NCBI GenBank assembly: GCA_963682025.1
Contig: OY821518.1
Coordinates: 29,797,991-29,861,990 of the forward strand
Source of the DNA: Cordilura impudica
Taxonomy: Eukaryota > Arthropoda > Insecta > Diptera > Scathophagidae
Direction of reading: 5' to 3'
Length of the DNA stretch: 64,000 nucleotides
Shown here piece after piece: positions 22,301-32,490 of this stretch. The translations under genes and the position numbers were made by a program. Each line of letters begins with the position of its first letter. The stretch's first letter is position 1. The notes under the pieces are model-generated. The model had not been told where the DNA came from. It worked only from the letters and a program-made list of their open reading frames with translations, and did not search any database.

Positions 22301-24602
22301 TTTTCCACCTGTGTAACCAGTATTCCAATTGAAAAACATGTCGTTGTGAAAGTGTAGAATCAAAATTAAAAGTGTAGATGCTGTTGAGGGGTCCCCATGA
22401 ATACTCAAAATTGCCGCGTCATCTGCAAAGGTTGAAGTAATCACGTTTTCATTAGTTGGCATGTCCGCTGTATAAAGGATGTATAGGAGCGGGCCCAGAA
22501 TACTGCCCTGTGGAACACCAGCTTTTGTATCATGAGGGCGGCTCATAAAGTTGCTCTCCTTCATTGAGAATTTCCTGTTAATTATATAGCTTTTCCATTA
22601 GTTTATGAACGTTTGTGGGCAGCAGCGTTTAAATTTTATAGGGTAGACCGTCGTGCCAAACCTTATCGAAAGCTTGCGAAATGTCAATAAAGAGAGCAGA
22701 GCAGTACATTTTTTCTTCAAAGGCTTTTCTTATAGCGCTTACTAACTTATGGACTTGCTAAATGGTGCTGTGTCTTCGCCTACGTCCAAATTTATGTGCT
22801 GGGATGACGTTCTTTTGATCTACAGCTACATTAAGCTTATTTACTAGTATTTTCTCGAAAAATTTTGACAGATTTGACAATAAACTTATTGTCCTTTTCG
22901 AATCGACCTTTGTGTGATCTTTACTTGGCCTTAGGTACCATGGTAACGATCGAAACCTTCCATTCAAATATAAAAAGAATTATTCTCAGTGCTATTCTGG
23001 GTAATTCCAAAAGCATTTAATAACTGATCCCGTCGATCGCCGATGCTTTTTTAGGGTTAAAATCAGAAATGGCCTTTTCAACCTCCCTAATCTCCAATCA
23101 AAGTGACACTGCACTGTGCTGGTTTATTACTGGTGGTAACTCATTTGTTGAACTAGTAGTTATATTCGGAGTAAAAACTTTTTTCAAATGTTCTACAAAT
23201 AAATTACTTTTTTCTATATCATTTCTAGCCCAGCCTCCATTTTGCATTCTTAATGGTGGTTTACGTACAAAGGGTCTTTTATGATTTTTTGTAGTTCGCC
23301 ATAACGAGTAATCAGTTCTTGAAGTCGGATCTAATTTGTTTAATTTATCGTGTCTCTGGGTTTCAAGCAACTTTCTTAAATTTTATGTACATCCTTTCAA
23401 TTGTTGCTTAAGTTGTGGAGATCTGTACAGTTGCCACTCTCTTCGAATTCTTCTTTTTTCATTTAAAAGCTGCTCGTCATCTACCGAACAAGTTCTATAC
23501 TGTCTTCTGTGTCGGGGGCGGATTTCGCGGCAAGTTGAGAAGATATTTTGATTTTTTGTTCAAAGTTAACAATATCCAGGTCAATACCATCTGGTGTTCT
23601 TAGTGGTAACCTATCCGTACAACGGGTACTAAGAAACTTTCTATACTTTAACCAATCTATAATACTTGTTGACGCTATAATGCCATTCTGAGGCACAATT
23701 TCTCAGGGGTTAGAAATAGTAACAATAACTGGTGTGTGATCCAATGAAAGTTCCAATGAGGATTTAGCATTTATAAGTTCTCTCGCAATGTTTTTCGTTA
23801 CTCCAAAATCGATTAAATCGGAAATCTCTGGTCTATCTGTCGGCCAGTATGTTGTTCTCCGATTGAGATTACATCTAGACCCATATTAGAATGTGTTCCA
23901 AATAAAACACGGCCTTCCTTGGAGATTAAACGTGACCCCCAGAATGTATGCTTGGTATTGTAATCGCCAGCAGCAACGAAACGAGGGCCAAGTGATTCAA
24001 AAAATCTTCTGTATTGACTTTCCATTATAGAAAATCTTGAGATAACTAAATTGTTATCAAATTCCTCAAAGCAGATTGTTGTAGCTGTAGATAGATGCCT
24101 CAGATAGATGTAGTAGATGCCTCAGTCGAAATTTAATAAGAATGGCTGAGCCACCACATGCTCTGCCTCTTGGATCTTTCATACAAAATATATCCACAAA
24201 ATATATCCACGCAATGAGAATTGACTCCTAGAAGTCAAATGAGTTTCAGAGACAAGCAATATATCAATTTGCCTGTCTTTTAGGAAATGGACGAGTTCTT
24301 CTTTATTTTGGCTTTGAGTACTGTGATAAAAGAATTTTTCAAAGGTAAAAAGAATTCGAAAAGTACGAAAATAGTCCTAACTATTTAAAACTAAGTAATG
24401 GAAAAATCAAAACAGAATTGATTTATTTTGGATATGGTGCACCTGTTTTGCCGATAGCCTTATGATATACAATTTGTGTGCCAACTGGTCTTATGTCCAC
24501 GGTCTCAATTAGTCTACGCACTAACTCATCAGTCATTCAAAACAGTACCAGAGGTTTAAAAATATTTAAAAAAAATTTAAAAAACTAATAATGGTCGATT
24601 AT

Positions 24603-24690
24603 CTGTAGAGCAGAAATTTTTCGAATCATCATAAAGTAAACCACAGTTTAATTTAAGGGAGCGCTAACTTATTTTTGTGGTTCTTTGAAG
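24603..24690 (+). repeat. Single end related to the long-inverted-repeat element M
   Basis: 'gagcagaaatttttcgaatc' followed by 'atcataaagtaaaccacagt' and 'agggagcgctaacttatttt' parallels the right arm of M at 16085-16165 ('gaccagaaatatttcgggaa', 'tcattataaaacaaaccaag', 'ggggggcacttttgtaactt'). The partner end is not found nearby, so this is a solo or truncated copy. Confidence 0.45.
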
Positions 24691-25967
24691 TCGACCCATA
24701 CTACATTATACACACTCGTACTCACATACATTACTACTTACAAGCCAAATGACTCTTTTGTTAAGTATATAAATTATTGGCATCTTTCATCTCATATATA
24801 TTTTAAAATTACAATATTAAACAGTATGAAAATATTGCGATAAAAAAAGTCACATATTTTTGCTGACAAAAGAAAATAAATATAGATGTACTTACATATG
24901 TGTGTAATACATTTGTGTGTATGTTTGTAACAAAAAGATGACTATTCAAAAAGAACTTTATGGTTTTGTCTGCATATTTTTGTTATTAAAATAAATTAAC
25001 ATTTTTAAGTGATTTCGAAAAATGACAACAAAAAAATTTTTTTCTAAACCCTAGAAAATAACCAATATTTTGAAAAATATTATGGAAACAGATTACGAAT
25101 GTCACATGTCATCATAGAGGGGTAGATTTGCCATATATTTTTTTTTCTTCCACTCATCATTAATATCAAAATAAATGTTTACCTTTTGTATGTGCTGAAA
25201 GCAGACATGTGCATATTAATTTTTTTAATACATTTTAATAAAAAATAAACAAACAACTTCAAACAAAAAACCGCGTTGTATAATGACACGCGTTTTAACA
25301 TTTACAAAAAAAAAAAAAAAAAAAACAATAACAACAATTTTGATGAAAACAAAAGTGTTGAGGCGTTATACATATATTCTCACAGTAGCAGTCATTGAAT
25401 AAACATTTCCTTTTACTCATACATACACAATTACTTATAACAACTAACAATAGTTTATGGTTTGCCCATATGTATGCTTTAAAAAAGCATCTCCCATTCT
25501 AAATACAACAGCAAACTTTTCGTGCTATAAATAAACATAAAAGTATTGTCAACTGACTAAATGTTTTTTCCTGTCATTAGTTCTTTTTCCTTGTGGTATA
25601 TAATTTATAAAAAACCATGACGCCAATAAAGGTGTGACATAACACAATTGTGGGAATTATTCTAAGAAAACTTTTTTAGATACCGATTAGTTCATAGGAA
25701 ATTATATAGAGTAAGTTCGGGTATTGTGGAATATGCGGATAATGTGGACCAACCCTTATTTTTAAAACTAAGGATTTTTCTGGGTTTATATACACGTGAC
25801 GTGTCGAAAAATATTAACATTAAATATGCAACTGTGAAACTAATCGTAGTATTTAGTCGTCAGTTATTTCGGAAGCATATTTGGGTATTTCGACTAATTT
25901 ATTGAGTGCCCTCGAAGTGTGAATTTGTGTATTAATATTAAACATATGTTTAGAAAATATTTTTTAA
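24691..25967. other. Unassigned AT-rich tract
   Basis: No recognisable gene or shared repeat. Holds a poly-A run at 25306-25324. Confidence 0.35.
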
Positions 25968-27425
25968 TCTATACTAATATTATAAAGAGGTAATATGTGT
26001 TTGTTTGTTTGTTTGTTTGTAGGAGGTAATCTCCGTAACTACCATTCTGATATTCCTGAAATTTTCACAGAGTCTTACTGCGGATATGGGAAATGCTATA
26101 GGCTATAATTTTTTAAATATTTTTAGTGGGCGTGGCACCTCCCACACAAAGTAAATTTTTAATATCATATACATATATTGAGTACTATGATAGCAAGAGC
26201 TTTGCAAATTTGTGTGAGGTCACCTATTGTGGGCGTGGTAGCTTCCATCAAGTAATAGTTCAATATTATATTTCTCGAGTAATGTGATAGAGAGAGCTTT
26301 TCAAATTTGTCTGGTGTCACCTATTATTAATGTCAGTAGTCGGAAAAAAAAAGGACAGTACCGGACCAATAGGCGCGGTACCTGCCATACAAATTAATTA
26401 TAAAATGCCATATATCTGGAGTACTGTTATAGTGAGAGTCGTGTTAGCCCAAAAGTTATTCATGTGATTAGTTAGACAAAAAATGGGCGTGATCGGAGCA
26501 GTGGGCGTGGCACTGCCCGTACAAAGTAAATATATGATATCATATAACTAGTGTACAAAAAAGGGTAGCTTTGACACTTTGCACGACACCATCAGATCTT
26601 AGTATGAGTAGGCGGACAAAAAATTGGCGTGGCACTCCCCATGAAAAGTAACTATTTAATGTCATATATCTGGAGTACTGTAAAAGAGAGGGCTTTTTGG
26701 CTTTGCATGAGCCCATAGGTTCTTCGTATGATTAGTCGAACAAAAAAATGGGCGTGATCATAGCAGTGGTCGTAGCACCGCCCATGCAAAGTATATATCT
26801 AATATCATATAACTGGTGTTCTCTAAAAGGGAAAGAGTCGACATTTTGCACGAGTCCATCAGATATTAATGTGAGTAGTTCAATAAAAATTAGGCGGGGT
26901 GGGATTAGCGGGCGTGGCACCTCCTATATAAATAATATGAAGTACTACGAAAGCAACAGTCTTTTGACAAGTACATTAGTTATCAATGTGATTTGTCGTG
27001 GAATATCAAAAATTGGCCAAAAACGAAAATTGCGAAAAATAAAAATCGCCCAAAAAAATCTTCAAAATCAAAAATGGGCAAAATCAAAAATCGCTAAAAA
27101 GAAAAATTGCCAAATGATATTCTAGGTTCAAGGCCAATAGTTAAGTATTACCAGATCTGATTCTTTAATCCATCTTCTTCTCATGGGAGCTACATGTACC
27201 TTGCTCCAGGGTAGGAACGCCGTAAAATCTGAGTAGTTAGACAAAAAAATTGGTGGGATTGGACAAATGCGCGTGGTGCCCCTAGACAAACTTAATGTTA
27301 AATGTAATATATCTGAATTACTGTATTAGTGAGGGCCTTGAGACTTTGCGTGAGCCCTCTCATAACGATTCGTGGGGTGAGGGGGCAGGGGGAGGGTGTA
27401 GCGAAGCAGACCGTGTTACATCTAG
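25968..27425 (+). mobile_element. Non-autonomous Helitron, 1.46 kb (F family)
   Basis: Starts TCTATACTAATATTATAAAG at 25968 (after A) and ends 'gcgaagcagaccgtgttaca', tctag with CTAG at 27422-27425 (before T). A (GTTT)n tract follows the start. The body is built of about six modules of 110-130 bp, each with 'gggcgtgg' or 'ggcgtggcac', 'aaagtaaatttttaatatca', 'tatctggagtactgt' and 'tttgcatgagccc...'. Between 26990 and 27125 lies an 'aaaatcgcccaaaaa' array resembling the tips of the Mutator-like element at 27780. No Rep/helicase. The 125-codon frame at 26748-27125 crosses repeat modules and is not a gene. Confidence 0.75.
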
Positions 27426-27771
27426 TAATATATAAATTAATAAATATTTGCTATTGATTGTTATGCTTATTATTGAGATTTATATTTTCTACACAATTTT
27501 TTTTTTTTTATTTTGTTGCGCTATTACTTGGTGGTTTGTCTACTACGAAAAGCTCTAAATTCGATTAAATATTTTTAAATGGGGTTTTCACAAAAGTACG
27601 CTTTACAAAATGGTTTTTGAATGCAAATGGTGTTGTCGGTCTTTTATCAACGTCCCAGTGACCTAAGCGAGTTTTCAGAAGTTCCCGACTAGTGTATTCT
27701 ACATTACACTACAATTTTGAGAATAGCTGTTTCGAGGTACCTCAGCTTTTGTCGTACGTAACTTTCCTAAT
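27426..27771. other. Spacer between Helitron F and the Mutator-like element
   Basis: Nothing recognisable; contains a poly-T run at 27500-27510. Confidence 0.4.
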
Positions 27772-28413
27772 ATTAATATGGCGGTAGGAAACATCGCCCA
27801 AAAGAAAAAAAGGAAAATCGCCCAAAAAAATTCCATACAAAATTGGGTTAATGTCATATGAAGAAACACCCAAATTTATTGGGTTTTTTTTCGTTATTTT
27901 CACCAAAAAATAACATATGAAAAATGTTTGTTCCGAAAAATTGTTCCGTTTGGAGTTTTCAAACAACTGTTGGTAATTCATGTTGATTACTTTGATGAAA
28001 AGGTAAGTACGTCTTCATCCATAAATGAGAAGGATTAGTTTTGTTTGGTTGTCAATACTTTGGACATAAAATATATGTACAGAAACAAACTGAAAATGAA
28101 AAATTTGTAAAAAAAAAAAAAAAAAAATCGCGCGATTTTTGGACAAAATTAAAAATTTTTCGGGGAAAAAGCGCATAAAGAAATTTAAAAACAAAAACTA
28201 AAAATGAAAAATTTTGAATTTGAAAAATCGCGCGATTTTTGTTAAAATTTTTCGCCTGCGGCGCTTTGGCCAAAAGCAAAAACTAAAAGTATAAAATTTT
28301 GACAAAAATTCGCGCGATTCTCATTCACCGCAATAGAAACAAAATGAATCAATATATCTTACAAATAGCTTTGAAAACACTGTGTTTTCCAACAGATATT
28401 TCCCTTCATATTT

Positions 28414-29174
28414 CTGTGATTTTCTGGAATAACCGCGTATGTCATTTTTTTCAGGTTTGAGTTAACGATGCCAAATATATTAATTTTTAACGCTTTTTAC
28501 ATGCGTTAAATTTAAAAAAAAAAAAAAAAAATTGACCATTTCTGAGCTTTTTTCTTTAAATAACGACGTAACTTAAATGTTTATTAAATCAATTTGCAGC
28601 ACTATCGACGTATGTCAACATACGTTTGATCGCTGACAAATTATTTTCTCAGAAAACGACACATAGCGACATACGTTGTTATTAATGAAAAAAAAGCAAA
28701 ATAATTTTGGATTATTTTTCAGTTTATAGCCACTTATAAAAACTTGTGTGTTTATTTCTTTTATTTTTTGTCATTATTATTCTTGATACGTTGTTATGTT
28801 CTCATCCTAAGTCCCGTTAACTTTTTGTTGACGAACAAAAAATCCATTTTTCAAGCAACAACAGCTTACATCGGTGGTTGCATTGGCAGTTTTATTTTTC
28901 AAAGAAAACGACGTTTGTCGACATATGTTGTTTTATCTGCACACACTTAAAGTGTTATTTACATATTGTTTTTTCGTCCTCCTCTAGGACCTATTCCTCT
29001 GAAGATTTTTGACTCAAAATTTTATATAAAGTATTTATTGCCCATATCTACAGGACTGTTAAATAAAAAGCTCTAAAAACTTAATATCGAGCCCATAATT
29101 TCAAATAGAACGTTTTTTGGCTCCCCTGAACATTTTGATTTTATGACATACGCGGTTATTCTAGAAAACCACAG
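28414..29174. mobile_element. Possible MITE nested in the MULE
   Basis: The arms 28414-28445 and 29143-29174 are inverted repeats matching at 30 of 32 positions (core gaataaccgcgtatgtcat). The 761-bp span has no coding signal and contains smaller repeats around 'gacgtatgtcaacatacgtt' at 28608 and 'cgacatacgttgtt' at 28669. No clear target duplication was seen, so it could instead be an internal repeat of the MULE. Confidence 0.45.
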
Positions 29175-29204
29175 ATTGGTTTTAATGAATAAAAACAGCA
29201 AAAA

Positions 29205-29408
29205 GTGTTACGACCATCTTGCAATTACATAAATAATAATATATTTAATTTGGAGGCATACAGTTTCATCACCGACTTTGAAACTGCATTGCAAAGTTCT
29301 TTAAAAAAAAAAATTTCTAACGCAAAACACTACGGATGCTGGTTTCATTTCTACCAAGCAATTAGGCGCAATCTCCCAATACAGTATTGTTGCCTTGCCG
29401 TCATTTGA
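29205..29408 (+). pseudogene. MULE transposase fragment
   Basis: The frame contains YSFITDFETALQSSLKK, then NAKHYGCWFHFYQAIRR. Mutator-like transposases carry exactly this spacing: a second catalytic Asp in (I/V)TDFE followed about 25 residues later by GC.FH(F/L).QA. About 68 codons are open; the helix-turn-helix part, the first Asp and the Glu are not readable, so it is a remnant. It lies on the element's plus strand near its right end. Confidence 0.75.
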
Positions 29409-29769
29409 AATACTGCAATGAGTGCGTACTTAAATTGCAGGCAAAAAGTTTGGCTGGAGGCTTAAACCAGTACTTCTGTCCATACTGTTGCGCAGCTGCT
29501 GAAGAAGCAATGAATGTTTTCAGTTGAAAATAAAGAACATTTTTCATAATTTGGGTGATTTTTCTTTTATTTTGGGCAAAAAATCGTTTTTCATATTTGG
29601 GTGATTTTCGTTTCTTTTTTGGGTTGTTTTTCCTCTTGTTTAGGCAAAATATCGTATATTTATTTTTGGGTGATTTTTCATTTCTCTTGGGCAATATTTC
29701 ATTCGGGCGATTTTTCATTTTTTTTTTTGCGATTTTTCTTTGGGCGATATATCCTAACGCCATTAATAT

Positions 29770-30075
29770 ATCGATGCCTCATTTGCTAACTCGATTAACT
29801 CTGCTTTTAGATTTAAGAAACTTTTAATGTCAAACCGCTTGTTTATATTCAAAACAAATTTGTGTAGCAATAATGAGGTGTTAAAAGTTTCTTAACTCTG
29901 AAAGTGCAGCTAATCGCTTCAGTAACTAAGTCATCCATATAATTATTTAATTAAATAAGGAACAGATAAAAGCGGAATTCGTTATTACTTTGGTGAAAAT
30001 CTTTAAAAACAAAATAGTTTCCACATTACCCTACATTAAAAGTCAAAAAGAAAATTTTAATATACGGGGCCAGTA
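29770..30075. other. Short spacer right of the MULE
   Basis: No gene or repeat recognised. Confidence 0.4.
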
Positions 30076-30604
30076 TCTATAATATTAATAGGTAAGACGA
30101 TTTTTTGCGACCGATTTTAAGCTTTCAGTTACCAACCGATTTTGACAAAAAATATACCATATGAAAGGTATTTCTTTGTAGCTATCCACAATGTTTACAG
30201 ATTTTCAGAATCTGGAACATCTTTTTGGAATAAAATTCATTTGAAGTAGCTACTAAAATATACATAAAACTCATATCTAAGCTTCCAATAAAAAAAACTA
30301 TACAATGCTGTGTGTGTGTTTATTAAATTTGTGTTGAATTGTGAATTGTCTTAAATTTGTTAGCATACTTTTGCGATCTTATAAAATTATTTATTAATAA
30401 ACCTAGTTATATACCTGCTGTGTGTTCAACAAATATGAAATTTAATGATTTTTATTTAAAAATTCACTATTTAGTGGATTTTATTTAAATATTCGTAATT
30501 TTTTTATGTATATAGATTTTAAAAACATTGAAAGAAAAAAATTGCTTGAAAAACAAAAATTTTCTAGAATTTGCACTCGAATTTCAAGTGCTGGGCTCTG
30601 CTGG
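30076..30604 (+). mobile_element. Non-autonomous Helitron (E family, copy 4, long form, CTGG end)
   Basis: TCTATAATATTAATAGGT at 30076 after A; ends 'gggctctgctgg' at 30604 before T. The terminal tetranucleotide is CTGG instead of CTAG, still within the CTRR rule. Contains the extra 'tttattta...attcactattta' segment also present in copy 1. Confidence 0.75.
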
Positions 30605-30736
30605 TAAACTTAAATGAGCTAGCAAAAGAAATAAAAAAATTTGATTTCCAATTCCCAACTGTTAAAGAACTCGGCGAGCGCTAGAGAAAAATAATCTTTT
30701 AATTTTTAAAAAAATATGAAGTACTTCTTTAAGACA

Positions 30737-31073
30737 TATATAATATTAATTGGCTAGGCGATTTCTTGTGACTGATGTTTTGTTCTACCGTTTTATCCCG
30801 ATTTTGGCCAAACGCATATTATTTGAAAGGTATTTCTTTTAAGCCGTTTTGCAGATTTACAGAATTTTAAAGTTTTGCCTTTATTTTGGGTAAATTGCAT
30901 TTAAATTTGCTACTAACACATACATAAAATTATACAATGCTATGTGTGTGTTTATTAAATTTGTTAATGTGTTGATTCGTGAAGTGGCTATAATTGATTA
31001 GCATACTTTTAAGGTATTTAAATTAAAATTTCCTAGAATTTGCGCTCGAATTTCGTGGGCTGGAATCTGCTAG
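30737..31073 (+). mobile_element. Non-autonomous Helitron (E family, copy 5)
   Basis: The 5' end reads TATATAATATTAATTGGC, so the second base of the usual TC is mutated. Then 'taggcgatttcttgtgac', 'catattatttgaaaggtatt' and 'cgctcgaatttcgtgggctg' lead to CTAG at 31070-31073. Flanks are A and T. An internal deletion between 31018 and 31022 shortens it to 337 bp. Confidence 0.75.
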
Positions 31074-31540
31074 TTTACTTTAAAGTAAAATAGAGCTATT
31101 AAACTAAAGTACCAAAGTCTGTTTTTCCCGGTTTGTTCAGGTTTTTCATACGGTAGTATCAAAGTCTTATTTACTACCTTATGTAGTTTTTGAAACTGTA
31201 TCAAAGAGTTTGCTTTAACCCTTTGTCGACCAATAGTTGATATATCTCGTTTTTTATAATATTTGACCATACGTATTTTGCCATCATTTTTGGAAAACAG
31301 TTCCTCTAATTTCATTTGTTATGGGCCAAGCCATTTACAGGAACCTAATATAAAATGTGATTTCTGCGTACCATTGGTCAAAGAATCTTTCTAGTAGCAC
31401 CAATTTTTGTTTTTTTTATTTAATTTAACAGAATTAATAAAATTAAATTTATCGTTATTAAATTACACTTTGAAAGGCCTAGAAAAAAATAAATTCATTC
31501 CAAATTCATAGTGGTAAGTTTCAAAACGATAATGGTCTTT
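31074..31540. other. Unassigned; possibly the 3' part of LINE 2
   Basis: The minus-strand frame at 31070-31315 (81 codons, starting MKLEELFSKNDGKIRMVKYY) is basic and more gene-like than most small frames here, but I recognise no family. Its position downstream of the LINE 2 reverse transcriptase allows it to be part of that element's 3' end; its sequence does not prove it. Confidence 0.3.
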
Positions 31541-32490
31541 TCTGAAACCAAAAGATTTTTGGAACTGTCTTTGTAGCTTTTAGTACAAATAACACATAGG
31601 TTTCAGATACGATATTCATTCGGGTTTGTTTCAGAAAACACAAATGCAAAATAGCAGGAGTAAAGAAATTATAGTGACACATTTATCGAATGCTTGGGCA
31701 ATGTCTGAGAAGATAGCCGTAAAGTAATTCTTATCTTAAAATGTTCGTCTTACACGATCCGTTATGCGATTCACCTGTTCAATTGTTCCATGTTCTTTAC
31801 GAAAGCCAAACTGGTGTGTTGGTACCACATCATTATACCCTATACCACTATGTGGTGATGTTTGTAACTACCAAAAATATTTGACCTAAACCCATGTTTT
31901 ATTATACCGATCAAATCAGAATCACTTTCTGAGTTGATTTAGCGATGCCCGTCCATCCGTGCGTCGGTGTGTCCATATAAAACTTGTAATCAAACTAAAG
32001 GTCGCAAATATTAACATATTTTGATGAAATTTCGCATATAAGTTTCCGTCGTTCATGGGATGAACGCTATTGAAATTGGTGGAAATCGCTTCATGTTCTG
32101 ACCTAGTCCCCATACAAATGACCCATATGAGATCGACTTATACTCATACGCTATAGGACAATTTTAGTCAAGGCCATGATATGAAGTTGATTCCCGATGT
32201 TCCCTAAATTCTACCAAAACATATTTCCCAGATTTTTTTCAAATTTAGTCTCTTGTTTTTTGCAAAACATAAGTGACCATACCAAATATGGTCAGGATCG
32301 GTCAATTTTTCGACCTAGTCCCCATATAAATATAGCATCCGATATGAACTTTTTCATAACCGAACGCAAAAAAATTAATAACTATGTCACACAAATTTGG
32401 TTTATGCTTATTTTCTATAAATAATTAGTTGGACCTAAGAGATACGGTCTGTAAACGGATGGTATAGGGTATCGTATAGTCGGTCTAGAA

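Larger units (their letters stand above)
20600..24330 (-). pseudogene. LINE 1 ORF2: endonuclease plus reverse transcriptase, decayed
   Basis: From 24330 downward the minus strand reads, with frame shifts: SQNKEELVHFLKDRQIDIL and VSETHL (endonuclease start), DPRGRACGGSAILIKF, AAGDYNTKHTFWGSR at about 23960 (endonuclease core), GGWARNDIEKSNLFVEHLKK, ISLLSNLSKFFEKILVNKL, AGVPQGSILGPLLYILYTAD, FADDAAIL (the reverse-transcriptase active site, about 22405-22430), then WLHRWKIRINEQKC across the Helitron junction, HSDLKYLGHHLDRRLTWNKH, and a C-terminal region ending LLARDLLNNRIH near 20610. The order is the normal APE endonuclease-RT layout. Several frameshifts and a Helitron inside the RT region make it non-functional. 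Confidence 0.85.
20029..24575 (-). mobile_element. Jockey-like LINE (LINE 1), split by two Helitrons
   Basis: A minus-strand non-LTR retrotransposon whose A-rich 3' tail ('aataaataaatgcatgagaa') is at 20029-20057 and whose 5' side fades near 24575. Removing Helitrons at 20157-20537 and 21130-22300 leaves about 3.0 kb. Nearest its 5' end a frame reading MTDELVRRLIETVDIRPVG ends at a stop near 24440; it may be the tail of a first ORF. ORF2 follows, described separately. No target duplication could be identified. The superfamily is clear; the clade (Jockey) is from motif style only. Confidence 0.8.
27780..29761 (+). mobile_element. Mutator-like element (MULE), 1.98 kb, 8-bp target duplication
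   Basis: The ends GGCGGTAGGAAACATCGCCC (27780) and, in reverse complement, GGCGTTAGGATATATCGCCC (ending 29761) are terminal inverted repeats with three to four mismatches in 20. The exact 8-bp sequence attaatat flanks both sides (27772-27779 and 29762-29769), within the 8-11 bp expected for MULEs. Both subterminal zones are arrays of a cgcccaaa-type motif (27795-27900; 29545-29750). A MULE transposase block is encoded at 29205-29408. An internal 32-bp inverted repeat at 28414/29174 may mark a nested element. Confidence 0.8.

Noticed and set aside
26748..27125. 125-codon frame in Helitron F
   Set aside because: It runs across repeat modules and the atcgcccaaaa array; composition and repetition explain it.
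29401..29763. 120-codon lysine-rich minus-strand frame
   Set aside because: Translation of the MULE subterminal motif array.
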